From Methylobacterium cerastii (lineage in GTDB: Bacteria > Pseudomonadota > Alphaproteobacteria > Rhizobiales > Beijerinckiaceae): 44,716 nucleotides of DNA. Location: the NCBI RefSeq assembly GCF_022179125.1, contig NZ_BPQG01000097.1:1-44716 (forward strand), in the 5' to 3' direction. This document shows positions 27,882-37,981 of this stretch, piece after piece (positions within the stretch are counted from its first letter, which is position 1; every line of letters begins with the position of its first letter). The translations under genes were made by a program, and so were the position numbers. The notes beneath the pieces were generated by a model. That model searched no databases and had not been told where the DNA came from. It worked only from the letters and a program-made list of their open reading frames with translations.

Positions 27882-28607
27882 ATGCGCGAGAACGCCCCCC
27901 CGAAGCAGCTGGCCTTCGACCTTCCGCTCGATCCACGCTACGGCCGCGAGGATTTCCTGGTCGGCACGGCCAACGAGGCCGCCTACGCGTCGATCGAGGC
28001 CTGGCCTGATTGGCCGGACACCGTGCTGGTCCTCACCGGGCCGCCGGGAAGCGGCAAGAGTCATCTCGCCTCGATCTGGGCGACGCGGGCCCATGCCTGG
28101 ACCGTGTCGGCCGCCGACGTCACCGCGGAGGCGGTGACCCACTGCGTCTCGAACGGCGCCCTGGTGATCGAGGACATCGACCGCCCCGGCCGCGACGAGG
28201 CGGCCCTGTTCCACCTGCTCAACCTCGCCCGCGAGCGCAAATGCCCGGTGCTGCTGACCAGCGGCGCGGCGATCGACCAGATCGGGCTGACCGTTGCGGA
28301 CCTGCGCTCGCGCCTTCGGCTCGCGCCGGGTGTCGCAATCCGCGAGCCCGACGACGCCCTGCTCCGCGCGGTGATGGTAAAGCTGTTTGTGGATCGGCAA
28401 CTGGTTGTGGATCTGCGTGTGATCGACGCCCTGGCGCTCCGCATCGACCGCTCGCTCGGACGGGCGCGGGAGGTGGTGGCCGAACTCGATCGCGACGCCC
28501 TCGGCCGCGGCCGCCGCATCACCCGGCCGCTGGCGCTGGCGGTGCTCGAACGCCTTGGCATCGCCGAAGGCGGCGAGGACGGCGAAGAGGACGGCGAGGA
28601 CGACTGA
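27882..28607 (+). CDS. hdaA: HdaA, regulatory inactivator of DnaA
   Basis: DnaA-like AAA protein that with the beta clamp promotes ATP hydrolysis on DnaA and prevents re-initiation. 241 residues. A clamp-binding motif QLAFDLP begins at residue 9. Walker A is GPPGSGKS (53-60) and Walker B is ALVIEDID. RAREVVAELDRDAL fits the sensor II region. Unlike DnaA it has no DNA-binding domain. The C-terminus is a run of Glu/Asp/Gly (EGGEDGEEDGEDD). The neighbourhood permease-hdaA-ppk-ppx is conserved in alphaproteobacteria and supports the assignment. Confidence 0.93.
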   Translation: MRENAPPKQLAFDLPLDPRYGREDFLVGTANEAAYASIEAWPDWPDTVLVLTGPPGSGKSHLASIWATRAHAWTVSAADVTAEAVTHCVSNGALVIEDIDRPGRDEAALFHLLNLARERKCPVLLTSGAAIDQIGLTVADLRSRLRLAPGVAIREPDDALLRAVMVKLFVDRQLVVDLRVIDALALRIDRSLGRAREVVAELDRDALGRGRRITRPLALAVLERLGIAEGGEDGEEDGEDD

Positions 28608-28740
28608 GCGCGACGCATGGGCGGCGGTCGGCGCGCTTCGGATGCGAGGGTCGCGTGCCGACCGTCACGGCAATGTCGCATTCCGGCGGACCACCCATGT
28701 TAGGGACGCCGCGACAGGCGGCAGGTGAGGAGTGGCAGGG

Positions 28741-31113
28741 TTGTCGGATATCGAATCGAACGTGGACGCCCTCGATCGCGACCGGACGGACGACGTCGTC
28801 GAGGCCGGCGACGAGGCGACGCCCAAGCGCACCGTACGGCGCGCGCCGCCCGCCCGCGCCCCGCGCCGAGCCGCAGCCTCCGACACCGCCGGCGACGAGT
28901 GGCCGACAGCCGCCGAGATCCCCGAGCCGCCCAAGGCCGACGACGACAAGGCGGCGCGCGAGACCATCCTCGAAGCCGGCCGTGCCCTGCGGAACTCGCC
29001 CGAGCGCTTCGTCAACCGCGAGCTGTCCTGGCTGCAGTTCAACCGGCGCGTGCTGGAGGAGGCGGCCAACACCTCGCATCCCCTGCTAGAAAAGCTGCGC
29101 TTCCTCTCGATCTCGGCCAACAACCTCGACGAGTTCTTCATGGTGCGCGTCGCCGGCCTGATCGATCAGGTCCGCGCCGGGCTGACGCTGCCGTCGCAGG
29201 ACGGCCTGTCGCCGTCCGAGCAGCTCGCCCGCATCGGCACCGGCGTCTCCAAGCTCGCCGAAGACCAGCAGGCGCGCTGGCGGGCTTTGCGCGAGGAGCT
29301 CGACGGCGTCGTCGCCCTCGTCGAGCCCGACGCGCTGCGGCCGGAGCACGCGGCGTGGCTGGAGGAGTACTTCCTCAACCACGTCTTCCCGGTGCTGACG
29401 CCGCTGGCGATCGACCCGGCCCACCCGTTCCCGTTCATCCCCAACCTCGGCACGACCATCGCGCTGATGCTGACGCGGCCGCGCGACGGGCGGGTGCTGC
29501 GCGCACTGATCCGCATGCCCGGCGTGCTCGACCGGTTCGTGCGCCTACCGGCGATCGAGGACGACACGGTCGCGCGCTTCATCGCCATCGAGCAGGTGAT
29601 CGTGCTGTTCACCGGCCGCCTGTTCCCAGGCTACCTCGTGAAGGGGCAGGGCGCCTTCCGGGTGATCCGCGATTCGGATCTCGAGATCGAGGAGGAGGCC
29701 GAGGACCTCGTCCTGCATTTCGAGACCGCGCTGAAGCAGCGCCGCCGCGGCATCGTCATCCGTCTCGAGGTCGAATCCGGCATGCCGGAGGACCTGCGCA
29801 GCTTCGTCTGCGACGAGCTTGAGATCGGCGCGGACGCGATCTTCATCGTCGAGGGCATGCTGGCGCTGAACGAACTGTCGCAGATCGTCGGGATCGACCG
29901 TCCCGACCTCAAGTTCAAGCCCTACAACCCACGCTTCCCGGAGCGCATCCGCGAGAGCGGCGGCGACGTGTTTGCGGCGATCCGCCAGAAGGATTTCTGC
30001 GTCCACCACCCTTACGAGTCGTTCGATTCGGTGGTGCAGTTCCTGGCGCAGGCCGCCCGCGACCCGAACGTCGTCGCGATCAAGCAGACGCTGTATCGCA
30101 CCTCCTCCAACTCGCCGATCGTCGCGGCGCTGGCGGAGGCGGCCGAGCTCGGCAAGTCGGTGACGGCTTTGGTCGAGCTGAAGGCGCGCTTCGACGAAGA
30201 GGCCAACATCCGCTGGGCGCGCAACCTCGAGAAGGCCGGCGCGCAGGTGGTGTTCGGCTTCGTCGAGCTGAAGACCCACGCCAAGCTGTCGATGGTGGTG
30301 CGGCGCGAGGGCGACAAGCTCGTTACCTACTGCCACGTCGGCACCGGCAACTATCACCCGATCACCGCGCGCATCTACACCGACCTGTCGTTCTTCACCG
30401 CCGACCCGGCGGTGGCGCGCGACGTGTCGCGGATCTTCAACTTCATCACCGGCTACGCCGAGCCGGCGCAGCTGGAGCGGATGTCGGTCTCGCCGCTCAC
30501 CGCCAAGGCGCGGCTGCTCGCCGACATCGAGGCGGAGGCGGCGCATGCCAAGGCCGGGCGCCCGGCTGCGATCTGGATCAAGTGCAACTCGCTCGTCGAT
30601 GCGCAGGTGATCGATGCGCTCTACGACGCCTCTCAGGAGGGCGTGCAGATCGACTGTGTCGTCCGCGGCATCTGCTGCCTGCGGCCGGGCGTTCCGGGCC
30701 TCTCTGAGACGATCCGCGTCAAGTCGATCGTCGGGCGCTTCCTGGAGCACGGGCGCATCTACGCCTTCGGCAACGGCGTCGGGCTGCCCCACCCGAAAGC
30801 GACGGTCTACATCTCCTCGGCCGACCTGATGAGCCGCAACCTCGACCGCCGCGTCGAGTCCCTGCTGCCGATCAGCAACCCGACGGTCCATCAACAGGTT
30901 CTCGACCAGATCATGCTGGCCAACCTCCTCGACAACCGCCAGAGCTGGCGTGTACTGGCATCCGGCGGCGCCGAGCGTATCCACCCCGCCGAGGGCGAGG
31001 AACCGTTCAACGCGCACAAGTACTTCATGACGAACCCGAGCCTGTCCGGCCGCGGCAAGTCGTCGAAGAAGTCGAGTCCGCGGGCCCTCAGCCGTCGCGC
31101 ACAGCGGGGCTGA
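28741..31113 (+). CDS. ppk: Polyphosphate kinase
   Basis: Makes polyphosphate from ATP through a phospho-histidine. About 790 residues. The first 75 residues are an acidic, disordered extension; the N domain starts at [22 protein letters not shown]. The active-site His is in [12 protein letters not shown]; the second conserved His is in [13 protein letters not shown], followed by [17 protein letters not shown]. The start is uncertain. TTG 28741 (LSDIESN) has AGGAG eight bases upstream; GTG 28732 overlaps that AGGAG and is less likely. ppx follows after 167 bases, so polyphosphate synthesis and degradation are encoded together. Confidence 0.96.
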   Translation: MSDIESNVDALDRDRTDDVVEAGDEATPKRTVRRAPPARAPRRAAASDTAGDEWPTAAEIPEPPKADDDKAARETILEAGRALRNSPERFVNRELSWLQFNRRVLEEAANTSHPLLEKLRFLSISANNLDEFFMVRVAGLIDQVRAGLTLPSQDGLSPSEQLARIGTGVSKLAEDQQARWRALREELDGVVALVEPDALRPEHAAWLEEYFLNHVFPVLTPLAIDPAHPFPFIPNLGTTIALMLTRPRDGRVLRALIRMPGVLDRFVRLPAIEDDTVARFIAIEQVIVLFTGRLFPGYLVKGQGAFRVIRDSDLEIEEEAEDLVLHFETALKQRRRGIVIRLEVESGMPEDLRSFVCDELEIGADAIFIVEGMLALNELSQIVGIDRPDLKFKPYNPRFPERIRESGGDVFAAIRQKDFCVHHPYESFDSVVQFLAQAARDPNVVAIKQTLYRTSSNSPIVAALAEAAELGKSVTALVELKARFDEEANIRWARNLEKAGAQVVFGFVELKTHAKLSMVVRREGDKLVTYCHVGTGNYHPITARIYTDLSFFTADPAVARDVSRIFNFITGYAEPAQLERMSVSPLTAKARLLADIEAEAAHAKAGRPAAIWIKCNSLVDAQVIDALYDASQEGVQIDCVVRGICCLRPGVPGLSETIRVKSIVGRFLEHGRIYAFGNGVGLPHPKATVYISSADLMSRNLDRRVESLLPISNPTVHQQVLDQIMLANLLDNRQSWRVLASGGAERIHPAEGEEPFNAHKYFMTNPSLSGRGKSSKKSSPRALSRRAQRG

Positions 31114-31280
31114 TCGTCCGGCCGCCGGACGGATACATGGATCGGGCGGCGCGGATCGTGCCGCCGGATCGGTCAGACGTGCGTTCGACGCAGCCGGTCG
31201 GTATCATACAGCGAGGTCGTTGCTTGGGTCCCCATCGCGCCAACCTCACGCTCGCCCATTCCGCCGATCGGGAGCCGGCC

Positions 31281-32765
31281 TTGGTCAACGCGCCCGTCGC
31301 GATCATCGACATCGGTTCGAACTCGGTCCGCCTCGTGGCCTATGACGGCCTGAGCCGGGCGCCGACGCCGCTCTACAACGAGAAGGTCCTGTGCGGGCTG
31401 GGCCGCAACGTCCTCACCACCGGCCGCCTCAACGACGAGGCGGTGCGCCGGGCGCTGGCCGCACTCGCGCGCTTCCGCGTGCTCTGCGAGACGATGCGGG
31501 TCGGGCGCCTCTTCGTGCTCGCCACCGCGGCTGCCCGCGACGCCTCGAACGGCCCCGCCTTCCTCGAGGCGGCGGAAGCCGCCTGCGGCACCCGCATCGA
31601 GCTCCTGTCCGGCCGGCGCGAGGCCGAGCTGTCGGCGCTCGGCGTGGTGTCGGGCTTCCATGCGCCGGACGGCGTGGTCGGCGACCTCGGCGGCGGCTCG
31701 CTGGAACTCGTGGACGTGCGCGGCGCGGTGGTCGGGCAGGGCGTGACGATGCCGCTCGGCGGGCTCGCGCTGCAGGACCTCTCGGGCGGCTCCCTGAAGA
31801 AGGCCGGCAAGATCGTGCGCGAGCACATGAAGAAGGCCGCGCCGCAGCTGGAGACGCTCCGCGGGCGCACCTTCTACGCCGTCGGCGGCACCTGGCGGGC
31901 GCTCGCCCGCCTGCATCAGGCCGCGCGTCAATATCCCGTCCACGTGATGCATGGCTACACTGTCGAGCCGACTGACGAGCTGAGCTTCCTTCAGGTGGTC
32001 GAGCAATCCGACGCGGCGACGCTGCAGGACGTCGAGGCGATTTCGGAAGCGCGCCGCCCGCTGCTCGCCTACGGGGCCGTGGTGCTGGAGGAGATCATCC
32101 GCGTCGGCCGGCCGCGCGAGGTCGCGATTTCGGCCTCGGGGGTGCGCGAGGGCCTGCTCTACGAGCAAGTCGACCGCGACACCCGCGCGCTCGATCCGCT
32201 GCTCGCCTCCTGCGCCGAGCTGAACCAGCTTCGCGCGCGCTCGCCGCGCCACGCAGACGAGCTGATCGCCTGGACCGACCGGTTCGTGGCGGCGCTCGAC
32301 GGACCGGAGACCGCCGACGAGCGCCGGCTGCGGCATGCCGCCTGCCTCCTGTCCGACATCGGCTGGCGGGCGCATCCCGACTACCGCGGCGAGCAGAGCA
32401 TCGCGATCATCCAGAACGCGGCCTTCGTCGGCATCGACCATCCCGGCCGCGGCTTCCTTGCCCTGGCGATCTACTTCCGCCACGAGGGCGTCGCCCCGGA
32501 GAAGGCCAACCCGATGCTGCGTGCGCTCGCTGGGCCGCGCCTGTTCGAGCGGGCCCGCCTCATCGGCGCCCTGCTGCGGGTCGCGTTCCCGATGACCGCC
32601 GGGATGGAGGGCGCCCTGCGCCGCATGCCGCTCACGATCGAGGACGGCCGCGTCATACTGAGTCTGCCGCCCGAGTGGGACGCTTTGAATGGCGACCGCC
32701 TGCCTAACCGCGTCCGCGGCCTCGCCCGCATCGTTGGGCTCGAAGGGCGCGTCCGCGTCGGGTGA
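31281..32765 (+). CDS. ppx: Exopolyphosphatase (Ppx/GppA family)
   Basis: Removes terminal phosphates from polyphosphate, and in some members also hydrolyses pppGpp. 494 residues. The ASKHA ATPase-like fold shows VAIIDIGSNSVRLVAYDG, then ATAAARDASNGPAFL, and GVVGDLGGGSLELV. The C-terminal helical part (RRLRHAACLLSDIGWRAHPDYRGEQ) matches the HD-like domain of Ppx. I chose TTG 31281 with GGGAG six bases upstream; the frame is open to ATG 31137, but residues encoded there are not protein-like. It is convergent with the formamidase remnant. Confidence 0.93.
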   Translation: MVNAPVAIIDIGSNSVRLVAYDGLSRAPTPLYNEKVLCGLGRNVLTTGRLNDEAVRRALAALARFRVLCETMRVGRLFVLATAAARDASNGPAFLEAAEAACGTRIELLSGRREAELSALGVVSGFHAPDGVVGDLGGGSLELVDVRGAVVGQGVTMPLGGLALQDLSGGSLKKAGKIVREHMKKAAPQLETLRGRTFYAVGGTWRALARLHQAARQYPVHVMHGYTVEPTDELSFLQVVEQSDAATLQDVEAISEARRPLLAYGAVVLEEIIRVGRPREVAISASGVREGLLYEQVDRDTRALDPLLASCAELNQLRARSPRHADELIAWTDRFVAALDGPETADERRLRHAACLLSDIGWRAHPDYRGEQSIAIIQNAAFVGIDHPGRGFLALAIYFRHEGVAPEKANPMLRALAGPRLFERARLIGALLRVAFPMTAGMEGALRRMPLTIEDGRVILSLPPEWDALNGDRLPNRVRGLARIVGLEGRVRVG

Positions 32766-32804
32766 CGCGCCGGTAGATGCGCGGGGTGAGCGCCGAGCAG
32801 CCGT

Positions 32805-34250
32805 TCAAACCGTTCGCTCGGCGAAGATCGCCTTCTTGACGATCGCGTGGACGCCCCAGTTGCCGTCCACCACCTGGGTGATGCCGAAATCGACTGCGAT
32901 CGACATCAGCGAGATCGCCTCGTCCTCCGTCAGCCCCTTCGCGTGCATCAGGAACTGCCGCATCTTGCGGAAGGCGTCGCGCATGGCGAGGTCGATCGAG
33001 GATTTCTGGAAGATGGCTTCCTGCGCACCGGCGCCGAGGTCCTTGAGATAGTTCGGATAGCTGAAGCCAGAGAGGACCCACTCGTCCCTGGTCTCGATCA
33101 TCGGAAAGTCGAGGCTTTCGAGGGCGGTGCCGGCGAGGTCCTGCTTCTTGTGCAGCACGAACTGGAACGTGCCGGTCAGCGAGCACTCGATCGCGGTGCC
33201 GCAGAGTTCGGAATCGCCCTGGCTCGCATGCGGGTCGCCGACTGAGAACAGCGCACCCGGCACGGCGACCGGATAGTACATCGTCGCGCCCTTGCCGATG
33301 CGCCAGTTGTCGATGTTGCCGCCGGTGTAGCTCGGTGGAATCGAGTTCACCATGTCGGCTTCCGCCGGCGCCAAACCCATTGTGCCGAAATGCGGCCGGA
33401 TCGGCACGCGGATGCCCTTCAGAACATCGAAGTTCCGGTCGGTCTTGGTGTGATCGACCAGCAGGCCTGGATAGTCGATCGTCGGATGCGCGATTCCGTT
33501 CGGATCGGTCACGCCCGGCCAGCGAAAGCTGTAGACGGCCTTCGCCCAATCGCGCGTCCCGGTCACGTCGACCTCGTAGATGGTCACGACCTCGCGCGGC
33601 TTTTCGCCCGTCAGAAGGTCCTTGTAGTGGTAGCCCCACCAGGCGGCGGCGTTGCTTCCGAAGGCGAGGCCCTTGAACTTCGGGTTGGCGCAAGGGCCCG
33701 GCGTGACGTCGAGGATGCGGACCTCCAACACGTCGCCGGGCTCCGCGCCGCGGATCGCCACCGGGCCGGTGCAGATGTGGACGCCGAGGCCGCCGCCGGG
33801 ACCGAGCTTGGCATCGTCGGGGCCTGCGCCACGCCGCGCGACGCCCTTCTTGTCCTTGGTCTAGAGGTAGACGCTCTCGGCGCCCGGATCGCCCTGGATC
33901 ATCCGCTCGGAATCGTCGCTGGCCTGGTGCGTCAGCGTCTCGATCGTAACGAAATCGCCCGACGCGATCTCGACCTGCGGTTTCAGGTTCTTGCTGAAAT
34001 AGCCCCAATGCACCGTGTCGGCGTTGGCCGGCAGCATCTGGTGCGTCGCCTGCCGCGGCCCGCGGCCCGCACTGGTCTGAGCGAGGGCCGGCGTGACCAG
34101 CGACAGGCCACCGGCGGCAAGGGCGACCGCGCCGCCCGTCGCGACGAACCCGCTCTTTAGGAAGGCGCGGCGTTCGGGCGCGAGATCCCCGAGGAAGCGG
34201 CGGCGATGCTCGGCGAACGCCGCGCAGTTCGGATCGTCACCCTGGCACAT
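32805..34250 (-). pseudogene. Tat-exported acetamidase/formamidase interrupted by an in-frame TAG
   Basis: One continuous frame apart from a single stop at 33861-33863. Upstream (from ATG 34250) are 129 residues with a twin-arginine signal ([11 protein letters not shown]) and the start of the acetamidase/formamidase fold (DTVHWGYFSKNLKPQVEIASGD). After the stop the frame continues with TKDKKGVARRGAGPDDAKLG…GVHICTGPV and then the main body (GAEPGDVLEVRILDV, SVGDPHASQGDSELCGTAIEC, DWNL-type motifs) to the stop at 32805, about 481 residues in all. The codon was probably TGG or another single-change neighbour of TAG. The family hydrolyses formamide or acetamide to ammonia. A restart at ATG 33761 would lack the signal peptide. 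No frameshift or other damage is visible, so the lesion looks recent, or is a sequence error. Confidence 0.85.
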
Positions 34251-34314
34251 CGTCTCGGCCCACACGGTTTCAGTGGGACCGGACGATGCAAGGGGATTGC
34301 CAGGCTCGCGCCGG

Positions 34315-36645
34315 TTACTCCGAGATCATCCCAACGCCGGGCTCGGCCGAGTCGAGCTTCTGCTCGTCGCCCGCCTGCGCCTCCACCACCGCGGCGGTGG
34401 TGACGTTGACGATACCCCGCGCCGTCACCGACGGTGTGAGGATGTGGGCGGGCTTGGCCGGGCCGATCAGCAGCGGGCCGACGGGGAGGGCGTCGGCCAG
34501 CACCTTGGCGAACTGGTAGGCGATGTTGGCCGCATCCAGGTTCGGGAAGATCAGCACGTTGGCCGCGCCCTTCAGCGGCGAGCCGGGCAGCACCCGGTCG
34601 CGAACGATCTCCGAGAGGGCGGAATCCGCCTGCATCTCGCCGTCGACCTGGAGGTCGGGCGCGCGCTCGTGGATCAGACCGAGGGCGGCCCGCATCTTCA
34701 TCGCCGAGGGCGTGTCGGACTGACCGAAGTCGGAATGGCTCAGCAGCGCGATCTTGGGGGTGATGCCGAAGCGCGTGACGTGCCCGGCGCAGGCGACGGC
34801 GAGCTCGGCGATCTCCTCGGCGCTCGGGTCCTGGCGCACATGCGTGTCGGCGAGGAAGTAGGCGCCCTTCTTGGTAACGATCAGACTCATCGCGGCGCAT
34901 TGCGTCACGCCGGGCAAGAGCCCGATGACGTCGCGGATGATGCGCAGGCGGGTCTCGAACCGGCCTTCCAGCCCGCAGATCAGCGCGTCGGCCTCGCCGC
35001 GGCGCACGGCGATGGCGCCGATGATCGTGGTGTTGGTGCGCACCAGCGTGCGGGCGGCGTCCGGCGTGATGCCCCGCCGGCCGGCGATGTCGAGGTAGGT
35101 CTGGACGTAGGAGCGGTAGCGCGGATCGTCCTCCGGATCGATCAGCTCGAAGTCGCGGCCCTCCTGGATCGACAGGCCGAAGCGCTTGAGCCGGGTCTCG
35201 ACCACCCGCGGCCGGCCGACGAGGATCGGTTTTGCGACGCCGTCCTCGACAATGGCCTGGACCGCGCGCAGAACGCGCTCGTCCTCGCCCTCGGCGTAGA
35301 TGACCCGCTTCGGGTTTTCCTTCGCCTTCGAGAACAGCGGCTTCATGATGAAGCCCGAGCGGTGCACGAACCGGTCGAGGGACTCGGCGTAGGCTGCGAT
35401 GTCCTCGACCGGACGGCCGGCGACGCCGGAATCCATCGCCGCCTGCGCGACGGCCGGCGCGATGCGCAGAATCAGCCGCGGGTCGAAGGGGCTCGGGATC
35501 AGCGAGCGCGGCCCGAACGGGCGCGCCTCGCCGCCATAGGCGCGGGCGACCACGTCGGAGGGCGTCTCGCGGGCGAGCGCCGCGATCGCCTTCACGGCGG
35601 CCTTCTTCATCTCCTCGTTGATCGAGCGCGCGCCGACGTCGAGCGCGCCGCGGAAGATGTAGGGGAAGCACAGGACGTTGTTGACCTGGTTCGGGAAATC
35701 CGAGCGCCCGGTGCAGATCATCGCATCGGGGCGCTTCTCCTGCGCGAGGTCGGGCATGATCTCGGGATAGGGGTTGGCCAGCGCCATGATCAGCGGCTTC
35801 TCGGCCATCTTCTCGAGGTACTCGGGCTTGAGCACGCCCCCGGCCGAGAGGCCGATGAAAACGTCGGCGCCGGGGATCACCTCGGCCAGCGTCCGCGCCT
35901 CGGTCTCCTGCGCGTAGATGTCCTTCCACCGGTCCATCAGCTCGGTGCGACCCTTGTAGACCACGCCCTTGATGTCGGTGACCGTGATGTTCTCCCGCGT
36001 CGCGCCGAGCGAGACCAACAGGTTGAGGCAGGCCAGAGCCGCCGCGCCCGCGCCCGAGGTGACGATGCGGACGTCCGACAGCTGCTTGCCGGCGAGTTCC
36101 AGCGCGTTGAGGACGGCGGCCGCGACGATGATCGCTGTACCGTGCTGGTCGTCGTGGAAGACCGGGATGTTCATCCGAGCGCGGCACTGCTCCTCGACCT
36201 CGAAGCACTCCGGCGCCTTGATGTCCTCGAGGTTGATGCCGCCGAAGGTCGGCTCGAGCGAACACACGACATCGACGAGCTTGGCCACGTCGAGCTGGTC
36301 GACCTCGATATCGAACACGTCGATGCCGGCGAACTTCTTGAACAGGACGGCCTTGCCCTCCATCACCGGCTTGGACGCCAGCGGGCCGATGTTGCCGAGG
36401 CCGAGCACCGCGGTGCCGTTGGTGAGCACCGCCACGAGGTTCTGGCGGATCGTGAGGGTCGCGGCCTCCTGCGGGTCGGCGGCGATGGCCTCGCAGGCGG
36501 CGGCGACGCCGGGCGAATAGGCGAGCGCCAGGTCGCGCTGGTTGCCCAGCGGCTTCGTCGCCTGGATCTCGAGCTTTCCGGGCCGCGGAAGGCGGTGGTA
36601 GACGAGAGCCCCCGACTTGAGATCCTCGGACATGTTGTCGCCCAT
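34315..36645 (-). CDS. maeB: NADP-dependent malic enzyme with phosphotransacetylase-like domain (MaeB)
   Basis: Oxidatively decarboxylates malate to pyruvate. 776 residues. The malic enzyme part (about 1-430) shows [70 protein letters not shown] and the Rossmann loop [15 protein letters not shown]. The C-terminal part (about 440-776) is a phosphotransacetylase-like domain ([28 protein letters not shown]…[12 protein letters not shown]) that is regulatory rather than catalytic in studied homologues. ATG 36645 has GAGGGAGA seven bases upstream; the ATG at 36633 is an alternative. It is divergent from the acetyltransferase at 36700 with only 54 bases between starts. Confidence 0.96.
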   Translation of the reverse strand: MGDNMSEDLKSGALVYHRLPRPGKLEIQATKPLGNQRDLALAYSPGVAAACEAIAADPQEAATLTIRQNLVAVLTNGTAVLGLGNIGPLASKPVMEGKAVLFKKFAGIDVFDIEVDQLDVAKLVDVVCSLEPTFGGINLEDIKAPECFEVEEQCRARMNIPVFHDDQHGTAIIVAAAVLNALELAGKQLSDVRIVTSGAGAAALACLNLLVSLGATRENITVTDIKGVVYKGRTELMDRWKDIYAQETEARTLAEVIPGADVFIGLSAGGVLKPEYLEKMAEKPLIMALANPYPEIMPDLAQEKRPDAMICTGRSDFPNQVNNVLCFPYIFRGALDVGARSINEEMKKAAVKAIAALARETPSDVVARAYGGEARPFGPRSLIPSPFDPRLILRIAPAVAQAAMDSGVAGRPVEDIAAYAESLDRFVHRSGFIMKPLFSKAKENPKRVIYAEGEDERVLRAVQAIVEDGVAKPILVGRPRVVETRLKRFGLSIQEGRDFELIDPEDDPRYRSYVQTYLDIAGRRGITPDAARTLVRTNTTIIGAIAVRRGEADALICGLEGRFETRLRIIRDVIGLLPGVTQCAAMSLIVTKKGAYFLADTHVRQDPSAEEIAELAVACAGHVTRFGITPKIALLSHSDFGQSDTPSAMKMRAALGLIHERAPDLQVDGEMQADSALSEIVRDRVLPGSPLKGAANVLIFPNLDAANIAYQFAKVLADALPVGPLLIGPAKPAHILTPSVTARGIVNVTTAAVVEAQAGDEQKLDSAEPGVGMISE

Positions 36646-36699
36646 GGCCCATTCTCCCTCGATCAGGCGGGTGCGCCCTCCGGCATCGACCCCCTCCAC

Positions 36700-37320
36700 A
36701 TGAAGGCCCTGTTGCACCGGCTGCGCAGCGGGCGCAACCCGAACAACGAGACGCGAATCCACCTGGAAAAGCTGGTACGCGCCTACGGATTCTCCATCGG
36801 TGCCTATTCCTACGGGCTGCCGAAGGTGCGTTTCGCCGAATCCGGCCGGAGGCTGACGATCGGCCGCTATTGTTCCATCGCCGACAAGGTCGAGATCCTG
36901 CTCGGCGGCGACCACCGGCTCGACTGGGCCTCGACCTATCCATTCGCGGCGATGCGCGGGCTCTGGCCCGGGGCCGACGCGCCGGCCGACTACCACGCCT
37001 CGCGCGGGGACGTGTCGATCGGGCACGACGTCTGGCTCGGCTCAGGCTGCATGATCCTGTCGGGGGTCACGGTCGGCCACGGCGCGGTGGTGGCGGCACG
37101 CGCTGTCGTCGCCCGCGACGTGCCGCCCTACGCGGTCGTCGCCGGCAACCCGGCGCGGGTGGTGCGAACCCGCTTCGACGAGGCGACGGTCGCGGCCCTC
37201 GTCGCCTGCGCCTGGTGGGACCTGCCGCACGCCACGGTGGCGCGCCTGGTGCCGCTTCTCCAGAGCGGGCGCATCCCCGAGCTTGTCGAAGCCGCCCGCG
37301 CCGTTGCGCCGCCTGCCTGA
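36700..37320 (+). CDS. Hexapeptide-repeat acetyltransferase (CatB/Vat-like)
   Basis: 206 residues. The left-handed beta-helix pattern is visible: [21 protein letters not shown], then [54 protein letters not shown], with the active-site His in GGDHR. The C-terminus ([21 protein letters not shown]) matches CatB-type xenobiotic acetyltransferases. Such proteins acetylate chloramphenicol or virginiamycin but most genomic members act on sugars or other substrates. The start ATG 36700 has no clear Shine-Dalgarno and is the weakest point; its 5' end is very close to maeB. The acyltransferase/GT operon nearby makes a surface-sugar role plausible. Confidence 0.88.
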   Translation: MKALLHRLRSGRNPNNETRIHLEKLVRAYGFSIGAYSYGLPKVRFAESGRRLTIGRYCSIADKVEILLGGDHRLDWASTYPFAAMRGLWPGADAPADYHASRGDVSIGHDVWLGSGCMILSGVTVGHGAVVAARAVVARDVPPYAVVAGNPARVVRTRFDEATVAALVACAWWDLPHATVARLVPLLQSGRIPELVEAARAVAPPA

Positions 37321-37403
37321 ATCCCTTACCCGCGGGCCGATCGTCTTCGCGAGGCCGTCCTCGCAAGCGCGCCCATTGCAAGTCTTCGCCGAAGGTCCGC
37401 CCG

Positions 37404-37673
37404 ATGTCACAGACGCCCCCCGACCGCCTCGCCGTGAACCCGAACAGCCCGTTCTACGACGAGACCGTTCTGGAACGCGGCATCGGCATCCGCTTCAAGG
37501 GCGTCGAGAAGACCAACGTCGAGGAATATTGCGTCAGCGAGGGCTGGGTTCGGCTGAGCGCCGGCAAGACGCTCGACCGCGCCGGAAACCCGATGACGGT
37601 GAAGCTAAAGGGCCCGGTGGAGCCCTATTTCCGGGATGCCGCGCCCGAATCCGAAGCTGCCCCCGAGGCCTGA
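37404..37673 (+). CDS. DUF3297 family protein
   Basis: 89 residues. The sequence NPNSPFYDETVLERGIGIRFKGVEKTNVEEYCVSEGWVRLSAGKTLDRAGNPMTVKLKGPVEPYF is typical of the small cytoplasmic DUF3297 family, widespread in Proteobacteria, whose function is unknown. ATG 37404 is preceded by GAAGG. Its last 49 bases overlap the 3' end of the convergent gene on the other strand (37625-37981). The C-terminal EAAPEA tail is in this overlap. Confidence 0.9.
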   Translation: MSQTPPDRLAVNPNSPFYDETVLERGIGIRFKGVEKTNVEEYCVSEGWVRLSAGKTLDRAGNPMTVKLKGPVEPYFRDAAPESEAAPEA

Positions 37674-37981
37674 GCCTCCCGTCGGCCGCGCGCGAGGTCG
37701 AAGTCGCGCAACGTACCGGCCACCAGGGCCGCGACCTGCTCGGGGCTGCAGGCGTCGCGGACCACGAGGCTCGCGAGCACGTCGGTGCGGCGCTGCCGCT
37801 GCTTGGCCGTCCGGGCGTGGTTCGACAGTCGCAGGGCGAAGGCGCATCCTTCGCGCTGCAGGTACAGGCTGTCGCCGCGCTCGTTCCGCGCGACGACATG
37901 GAACCCGTGCTCGGCGAGCAGTCGGGCCGCGTGGTCGAGCGCTGCGAGCGGCGGGAGGCGACGCGGGGCCTGCCCGCTCAC
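37625..37981 (-). CDS. Small protein after the acyltransferase, function unknown
   Basis: 118 residues starting at GTG 37981, which overlaps the acyltransferase stop by GTGA. The body (residues 13-90) has natural composition: LDHAARLLAEHGFHVVARNERGDSLYLQREGCAFALRLSNHARTAKQRQRRTDVLASLVV, alternating helix and strand. The C-terminus is Ala/Ser/Gly-rich and overlaps DUF3297 on the other strand by 49 bases. The longer frame extends upstream to 38251 but is antisense-like there. I do not recognise a family; its place suggests a link to the GT/acyltransferase operon. Confidence 0.7.
   Translation of the reverse strand: MSGQAPRRLPPLAALDHAARLLAEHGFHVVARNERGDSLYLQREGCAFALRLSNHARTAKQRQRRTDVLASLVVRDACSPEQVAALVAGTLRDFDLARGRREAQASGAASDSGAASRK

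Noticed and set aside
34093-36699. Long plus-strand frame joined to the acetyltransferase ORF
   Set aside because: Only the part from ATG 36700 is protein-like; the rest is antisense of maeB.
36700-37320. Chloramphenicol or streptogramin resistance gene
   Set aside because: Hexapeptide acetyltransferases of this type mostly act on other substrates; no resistance context or mobile element is present.
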